A stretch of 64,000 nucleotides of DNA from Torymus aiolomorphi (lineage: Eukaryota > Arthropoda > Insecta > Hymenoptera > Torymidae). The notes beneath the pieces are model-generated. The model was not told the DNA's origin. It saw nothing but the letters and a program-made list of their open reading frames with translations, and did no database searches. The DNA is taken from positions 221,076,942 to 221,140,941 of the forward strand of contig CM070874.1 of the NCBI GenBank assembly GCA_036365515.1, in the 5' to 3' direction. Made by a program: the position numbers and the translations under genes. Below are positions 56,905 to 64,000 of the stretch, piece after piece (the first letter of the stretch is position 1; each line of letters begins with the position of its first letter).

Positions 56905-57815
56905 CCAAATTACCCCTATTAAACTAATTTCCGAAACATGGATTTCTATAGGAGAAATTGGAGATTATTTTTATGCTTTGGTTTTATAACATATGAAAAA
57001 TCCAGGTCTGTCTAATGCACGTTTGCAACAATATAGTCATTTTTAACTTTTCAACCTTGATAAGGACAGTTCAAATTAATCTAAAGGCTTGTGAAACGAA
57101 GTGTACTTTAAATTTACTTATTATGAACTACGTTTTATATTTTACAGAGCCCTGTAAAGTTAATACATAAATTTTGCGCTTTTGATACGAAATCTTCGAT
57201 CAGCAGGTATTCGGGGGACCTTAGTAAAGTGTTTCCTGAAACATGAATTTGCGTGACATCAATTGTATATTGTGCGTCGATCCAAATCTGACCTTGGGTT
57301 TAGGACAATTTTTATTTAATTATTTTAAGTTTCAGAAACATCTTTAGAGATAAAATCTTTTAATGACTTTGTAATAAATATATGATTATTTTACTAAAAA
57401 AATTGGGCCTGTATAACGCAATCTATTGATATTATTGGTAATGAATCGTCGATGAAAACCCAAATTACCTTATTGAAGTAGATTACAAAACATGAATTTC
57501 TTAGAAAAAATTAGAGATTATTTGTACGCTTTGGTTTTATAACATGAAAAATCGAGGTCTACCTAATGCATATTTGCAAAAATATAGTCATTTTTATCTT
57601 TTTATCTTTTATAGGAGAAAGTTAAAATTAAGCTTTAGGCTTGTGAAACAAAGTATACGGTAAGTTAACTTTCGATGAGCTACGTTTTTTATTTTACAGG
57701 GCCCTGTAAAGTCAATACATAAATTTTGCACGTATGATCGAAAATTTTCGATCAGCGAGTAGACCTGGATGATCTTACTTCAGTGCGTTTCGAAACATAA
57801 ATTTTAAAACTAATA
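56905..57815 (+). repeat. Direct duplication, about 350 bp units, about 550 bp apart
   Basis: About 56905-57255 and 57460-57812 share CGCTTTGGTTTTATAACAT, GCCCTGTAAAGT, AATACATAAATTTTGC and other blocks at about 80 percent by eye. Stop-rich, so not coding. Confidence 0.7.
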
Positions 57816-58318
57816 AGGCTATCCCATAGCTCGTTCGCATTATCTCTTAATAGTTAAAAGTTAATAGTATAGTTATATGTTAAGTTAAAATAGAATGAAA
57901 AATGTTATGCATGTTCTAAATATTAAAAAATGAAATTTCAAGAAACTTTGTAAGAAATATATTATTATGGTCATCAATTTTTTTCATCACATTACGATAA
58001 GAAGTTCATCGATTCGACATAACAATTTTTCTTGCAGCTTTTAGAAGAGTATTCCAACCTACATTTCAATGTAAACAAACGCACGTGCTTTGATTTGACG
58101 GATCTCGGTTGTTTTATGCGCCGCGAAAAAGAGGGAAAGGTGCCAGATCCACCATGTTGCCAGGATTTGAGTCGCAGCGCCGGTGCATGTGCATGCGTGC
58201 GTGTGTGTGTGTGTTATAAATTTGTCCGCAGCATAACTCGAAACTGGCCAGAGATACCAAGTTTATCTTTGGCAGGTATTTAAAGCTTATTTTGATGTTG
58301 TGCAAGTTCAATTATATA
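57816..58318. other. Unassigned sequence
   Basis: Contains a short (GT)n at about 58196-58212. No gene supported. Confidence 0.4.
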
Positions 58319-59612
58319 GTTGATCAGATAATATTAAGTCGGTTAAAAAAAAGCAAAGTATCGAAAATTCGAAATTTTTTTTTTCGTCGTCGAATTTGGA
58401 TATCGGTGGGAAGTCGGCCCATTTTTTGAAAGGCCTTGAAATTCCCTATCAATCCATATTTTTTTCGGCCTCATCGGATAATATTAAGTCGTTTAAAAAA
58501 AATAAAGAAAAATATGGAAAAATAGAAAATAATTTTTTTTTTAGCTCTGGGTTTAGATGCCGGACGGAAGTAGGCCCATTTTCTGAAAGGTCTTGAAATT
58601 TCCTATCTACCTATATTTTTTTCAGCCCAATCGGATATTATTAAGTCGTTTAAAAAAAAAAAGAATAATATGGAAAAATCGAAAATAATTTTTTGTGGCT
58701 CTGGGTTTGGATATCGGTGGGAAGTAGGTCCATTTTCTGAAAGGTCTTGAAATTTCCTATCCATCCATAATTTGTTCGTCCCGATCGAATATTATTAAGT
58801 CGATAAATAAAAATAAAGAACAATATGAGAAAATCGAAATTTTTTTTTTGGCTCTCGGTTTGGATATCTGTCGTAAGTAGTCCCATTTTCCGAAAGGTGT
58901 TGAAATTGCCTATCTACCCATATTTTTTTGGCCCAATTGGATATTATTAAGTCGGTTAAAGAAATAAAGGAAAATATGGAAAAATGGAAAATAATTTTTT
59001 CCTCTGGGGTTTGGATATCGGTCGGAAGTAGCTCCATTTTCTGAAAGGTCTTGAAATTTCTTATCTACCCATATTTTTTTTCGCCAGATCGGATAATATT
59101 AAGTCGGCTAAAAAAGATAAAGATAAATATTGAAAAATCGAAAATAATTTTTTTGGCTCTGGGTTTGGACAGCGGTGGAAAGTAGGCCCATTTTCTGATG
59201 GGTCTTGAAATTACCTATCAATCCATATTTTTGTTGGCCCAATCTGATAATATTAAGTCGGTTAAAAAAAATAAAGAAAAATATGGAAAAATCGAAAATA
59301 ATTTTTTCCTCTGGGGGTTTGGATATCGGTCGAAAGTGGGCCCGTTTTCTGAAAGGTCTTGACATTTTCTATCTACCCATATTTTTGTCGGCCCGATTGG
59401 ATAATATTAAGTCGGTTAAACAAAATAAAGAAAAATATGGAAAAATCGAAAATACTTTTTTACGGCGTTGGGTTTGGATATCCGTTGGAAGTAGTCACAT
59501 TTTCTGAAGTCTTCGAATTACCTATCAATCCATATTTTTGTCCGTCGAAACGGATAATATTAAGTTAGTAAAAAAAATAAAGAAAAATATGGAAAAATCG
59601 TAAATAATTTTT
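58319..59612 (+). repeat. Satellite-like tandem array, about 155-bp unit, about eight copies
   Basis: GGCCCATTTTCTGAAAGGTC or a variant occurs at about 58411, 58569, 58725, 58880, 59031, 59185, 59337 and 59494. Each unit also has GGATAATATTAAGTCGGTTA, AAAATATGGAAAAATCGAAA and GGTTTGGATATCGG. Unit copies differ by small changes. Open frames across it merely reflect the period. Confidence 0.9.
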
Positions 59613-60885
59613 TTCATCACTTATACAGCAATTATACTTTAACATGCTAGAGCTACCACTTCAAGATTAAAGGAAAAAAAACGCCTGTGTTAGAGGATAT
59701 TTGAAACCTTCGCAGAGTTATATAGTTTTTGAAACCACTCTATGGTAGGTTTTCGAAGAAAAAACACCGCGTTAGTAGGTTTTCGAAGAAAACGCCGATG
59801 AAATTTCGAAGAAATGCCATTAATTTATAAATTCAATCAATAGCATGTGATAATACCTTAAACTTTTTAATTTGTAATTTAATAATTACTACATAACTAT
59901 TTTAAATATAATTTTCTTGATCATTTTGAATAATTGTATTTATGGATCAGATATGCAGAAAGAATTCAATTTTATATTAAAATGTCCATTTAAAAAAATT
60001 ATTTGATGTAATTTATCAATTCTCTTTGAGAAAGCATTCTGCTAAAGCAGTTAGCAGCGGCTTTTTTAAATAATTTTAAGAACTATGGTTTGGAAGCAAA
60101 TTTCATAACCAATTTGAAACCAAATTGATAAATAATTTTGAAATTTAATGTGATTTTTATTAATTTTCAATACTGTTTATTAAAATTAATAAACGTTTAA
60201 ATTAATAAACGTTTTTTGTTTTTGCTAATATTAATAAAAAAATTAATGTAACACGTATGCTAGATTGAAGGAACATTTTTATTAATTTGTTTTGAACTTC
60301 TTTTTCATGACAAAGTTTTTTTTTACTTTACAATAAAAAAAAATAACAATACAATCATTTTTCAGACATTTTTCTTATAAATGATCTGTTCATATTTTAA
60401 ACAATACTAAATATTTTTTAAATAACTGTAAAAAAATACGTTACGTATCTTAAAAAAATACTGGTAGACGTTATTTAAAAAAAAACCTTGTGCCAATTAA
60501 TTTGTTTTTATGTTACGTGAATTAAATTTTACCAATAATTATATCTGACTTATAAATACTGTTATATTATACGATTATATTTAAAAAGACCGTAATTTTA
60601 TAAATACATTTAATTTTATATCCTTGTGCTCTCTTACATCAATGTATTGATACTGTCAAAGTTGTGTGAGAAAAATTTTCCTTTCACATACATATTAATA
60701 CGTCAGAAAATGATGACGCTATAATATGTATTATAATAATACAATATGTATTAAAACACAATATTAACACAATATTAACAATGTATTAAGTAATACAATA
60801 TGTATTAAAACACGTACAACCCATTTTAAAAATATAAATAAAAAAATTAATTTAAAAATTTAAATAAATTTCTTAAATTTTTAAA
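59613..60885. other. Unassigned very AT-rich sequence
   Basis: Only AT-rich sequence with small local repeats (AATTAATAAACGTTT at about 60190; AACACAATATTAACAA near 60760). No gene. Confidence 0.5.
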
Positions 60886-61040
60886 GGACCCCGCACACAA
60901 TGTATGGGAAAAAATCATCCGGTCAAATTGAACGAAACTTTGGAAAAAAATAGATCTTGAGGTCCTGAAGAAATCTATCTTTTTTCAATTTCGTTCAATT
61001 TGACCGAATGATTTTTTCCAATACATTATGTGCGGGGTCC
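60886..61040. mobile_element. 155-bp MITE with GGACCCCGCACA ends
   Basis: GGACCCCGCACACAATGTAT and the inverted right end GGACCCCGCACATAATGTAT match, and the arms extend about 55 bases (TCAAATTGAACGAAA). Flanks TTTAAA and TTTAAT are consistent with an A/T-rich target. No coding capacity. Confidence 0.85.
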
Positions 61041-62854
61041 TTTAATAAATTTTAATTTAAATTAAAATTTAATTTAAATTTAAATTCTTAAATTTATTAC
61101 GTCATTTAATATACTGATTTTCATTTTAATTAATTTATAATTTATATTCAATATTTTTAAAAATCAAATAATTTATTTAAATTTTAAAATTCAAATTTTG
61201 AAATGGTTTTTATGTGTTTTAATACGTGTTATAGTACGTACTACAATACATATTATAGAGTGTTTGAGAATGCAATAAATTATATGAGGTACATGCTGTG
61301 GGTGATTAAATAAGTTTTGAGTCGAACACAATTGTACATTTAAATTCATAAGTATATTGTAAAATTAATGTTCGCACAATATTTACATAGTATTTACGTT
61401 GATATATATATAAAGTTTGAAAATGAATAACAATGTTAAGTAGAAGTTATATAATCACAGTATTGTGTAACAGAAATTAACTTATGGAATCTGGTTGAGT
61501 TTGACTAAATATGAAAGTGCAGAGGCTGCACTGATAACTCGCATCTGAGTTTACGTGTTATAAATTCTATTGGCGTTAACTCTTTGTGTGTTAAAATCTG
61601 AGTGTAATTGCAATGTTGGATTAGTACGTTGAGTGTTGCAGTAATCTCTCACTAGAGATGACTAACCTGTTGAGTTTTGCCTGAATTTGTAGTGTAACTG
61701 AGTTGTCCGTAGTTTAATTGAATTTCACCAAACACTTTCCCCTTGGCTCACGTTCAATGAGGCTGATGTGAAATAAAATAGCAAGCAAATGTAATTGATC
61801 TGCTGCATATGAGTGTAACTGATAATTAAATGCTTATGTAGCGCCGGTCCCAACACGTGGTTAGTAATATAAGCTCGTGTAGAGTGAGTGTTGTTACCTT
61901 GCAGCAGATGCGATTGAACTAATCGTTGATGCACTTGAGTTGATGTGTGAGCGATGGTGGGAAGTGCAGATGAGAGCTTCCGAGAGTTAGATGAGTAGAG
62001 CCAGTGAATATGTTGAGTAGAGCCGATGAATTTTAGCAGTAGCGTAGCGGAGAGATGATCCTCGTGGCAAGGCTGAATTCAGAGAGAGCGAGTGGTTTTT
62101 CGACTTCCTTTTCCTTCCTCATTTCCATATAATAGGACACTAATCAAATTAACATCTCTCCCATTTACAGGTGAGAGAGTGAGAAAGATAACAATATCGC
62201 TACTATACCACGTAAATCAGTATAGCGTCTCAGCTGTTCCGCCGAGACGCCGCGAGGTGCTGCCGCGCCGTGACTGCACCGTGAGTCGAGCCGAGCTGGG
62301 CGTAACCGCGGGAATTCAAATTAGCTAAATTTCCAAACATAGTCATAATTTTTTGCCTTATTAATAACATATGAAAGTGCGTTGATATAACATATGAGGC
62401 GTTTCGCCTCAAATCTCCCAGCGCGGCGCGCTAGCGTCAAATCATGCTATTTTCAAGTCGTGTTTACGATATCAATATGCATTTCAAAAAATTATGTGAT
62501 AAGCGTTTCCGACGTATTTTTTCCTCAGCTTTCCAATGGCGTAGGTGGTTTTTCCGAAATTTTCCATTTCCCCCCCCAACAAGTATAAAACATACTATAT
62601 CTCGAAAAGTATATTTTTAATATTTTTTTTTACCCCCTAGATCGAAAGCTGAGTATTTTTTACGTCGGAAAGGATTTTTTTCAGAATTTGCTCGAATGTT
62701 TTCTTAGAGAAACAGAACGCGAAAGAGCAGACGCAACGTCTCCTTCGCGCGCGGTTTTCGGCGCGCTGTACACCGCGTGGACTAGATGCATTTCGCTCTC
62801 TAACAACCACTTAAAATTTTGATTTCCTTAATAATAGCAACAATAAACTAGTAT
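61041..62854. other. Unassigned sequence
   Basis: 61300-62060 is moderately G-rich with GAGTTGAGTGT-like words, perhaps an old LTR or leader, but no TG...CA pair or primer site was found. 62230-62310 and 62700-62780 are GC-richer without a recognised gene. Confidence 0.35.
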
Positions 62855-63980
62855 TTATATTAATAATTCTTTTTTTTTTAAAGTAGATAATTTTATTTTG
62901 TTTTGTTTTACGGGTTTTTTAGGGAATATTTGATATTCTGAACTCATTGACGTTTTTTTTAGTATTAATGTTGTTTTATTCATTGGAATAACGGCATGGT
63001 ACTGTAAAGTTTCCGGTATAGATTTAATTTTACTTAACCTTGATTTTAGTTTCAAAACGGCTTTTTCATAGGTCTCTTTAGTGCTGTAAAAAACTTTAGT
63101 TTCTTTGCAATTACGTAAAGCCCAGTTGTAAAGGTCTTCTGGTGTTAAAATATGATTACTCGAAGAGAGTTGAAGACTTGCTCTTTTCGCCCCTCTTTTC
63201 AAATTTGCGCCTATACCATCGCACGCTCCTTTACCGTGCGCTGTTGCATGAAAATGCCATTCAGCAGGAACTCCAAAATCTTTTTGATGAAACAGAAGAT
63301 TTTGGAAGGTAGACTTGTTCCAAAATGCTGACCTGCTCCATCAGTTAAGTAATAAATTTTCTTGACTATGAAATTACTTTTTAAATACGATATTATAATT
63401 TTTTGATATTCATAAACAGCAACAGTATCGTGATTTAGATTATCAGAAATTATAGCAATGCTTATATGTTTAAGATCTTGATTTTCGTTATAATATACCA
63501 CTGTTGTAAAAACTGTTGCTTGATTATTGTTCCAGTGGAACGATTGTGTTGAATTTTGCACTATAAACGCATAGTTTTCTGCAAAATCACAACAAACAAG
63601 GAATCTCCTTTTTGAAGGTTTTTTTTCAAATCGCTTAAGAAAAGATATTGTTCTCTCGCAAAGAAGTCATGAGTTTTAAATTTTATTAATTTTTCTCCCA
63701 GTATGTTCATGAATTCATAAACATTTACAGTTGTAGATACTATTGTGCAACGATCTGTCTGAAGCCATGACTCATACTGTATTTGAAAAATATCATTTCT
63801 CTCAAAACATTCAAGCAAATGTTTCCGTAATACAGGCATATTGGGGCAATCTAAACAGTCTCCCAAGTAACATTTCGAACTAGCATTACTACATACGATT
63901 GCTTGGATGCAATCGTGGTAGTTTTTAAGAAATAGTCGAGTACCTTCAGTTAAACTCTGTAAATTAATAGCATTTAACAT
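62855..63980 (-). pseudogene. HGKGACDGIG-type transposase-like gene, frameshifted, runs off the window
   Basis: Minus strand, entering from beyond the right edge. The first part (63980-63590) has Cys pairs (CYLGDCLDCPNMPVL), SWLQTDRC and HDFFAREQYLFLSDLK. A frame change near 63590 leads to DFAENYAFIVQNS, FHWNNNQATVF and YLTDGAGQHF; another near 63335 leads to FQNLLFHQKDFGVPAEWHF, ATAHGKGACDGIG, ILTPEDLYNWA and a stop at 62855. Conserved Asp and His-Gly motifs suggest a DDE-type nuclease, but I cannot name the superfamily. A relative (C-terminus only) is at 30175-30710. Two frameshifts make it inactive. Confidence 0.6.
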
Positions 63981-64000
63981 CAGCTTGATATTTTCGTGGT

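Noticed and set aside
58319..59612. Repeated Lys-rich frames on both strands
   Set aside because: They recur with the satellite period and change at every unit.
61500..62060. Possible LTR related to 4500-5300
   Set aside because: Some similar words but no aligned block, primer-binding site or TG...CA ends could be shown.

Overview
The window is eukaryotic, AT-rich and dominated by transposable elements. Spliced genes with GT-AG introns, a mariner element, hAT-, TA- and TTAA-type non-autonomous elements, and a Maverick/Polinton of the type common in arthropods all point to an insect. An ant or other hymenopteran is my guess, from general memory of similar elements and not from a search. I see no clearly functional conserved host gene, no tRNA or rRNA and no CRISPR array.

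Layout. 0.5-3.8 kb: a CACTA/EnSpm (Tnp2-like) transposase gene, two exons, broken by one in-frame TAG. 4-7.6 kb: simple-sequence DNA, including about 2.1 kb of pyrimidine-rich repeat. 7.9-13 kb: a hAT-type element with a perfect 8-bp target duplication and a cluster of short elements (about 140 bp) that share ends and carry hairpin cores. 13.4-14.3 kb and 23.2-27.8 kb: scattered exon-like pieces of one or more unknown genes. 19.05-21.3 kb: a giant foldback with two nearly identical 1-kb arms. 27.8-29.1 kb: two palindromic elements.

29.2-49.6 kb is one Polinton/Maverick (virus-like transposon) of about 20.4 kb with long terminal inverted repeats. It carries a major capsid protein, minor (penton) capsid protein, adenain-like protease, a minor protein with a parvovirus-like phospholipase A2 domain, packaging ATPase, two uncharacterised Polinton proteins, chromodomain integrase, protein-primed DNA polymerase B, a small protein after the polymerase, two divergent copies of an IVDxQGFK-type gene, and a previously unrecognised three-exon gene (414 aa, Gln/Pro-rich, five 30-aa repeats) by the right end. 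Many genes sit behind a shared GGGCTATA-type TATA box, arranged as divergent pairs. Capsid, ATPase and several accessory frames are open. Penton, phospholipase protein, integrase, polymerase and one IVDxQGFK copy carry stops or frameshifts, so the copy is a decaying fossil.

51.6-55.9 kb: a second giant foldback, with a broken mariner inserted in its right arm. It shares an iterated motif with the first foldback, which suggests one family. 56.3-59.6 kb: short tandem repeats, a direct duplication and a satellite of about 155 bp. 60.9 kb: a small MITE. 62.9-64 kb: a decayed transposase-like gene whose C-terminal relative is also found inside the left Polinton terminal repeat.
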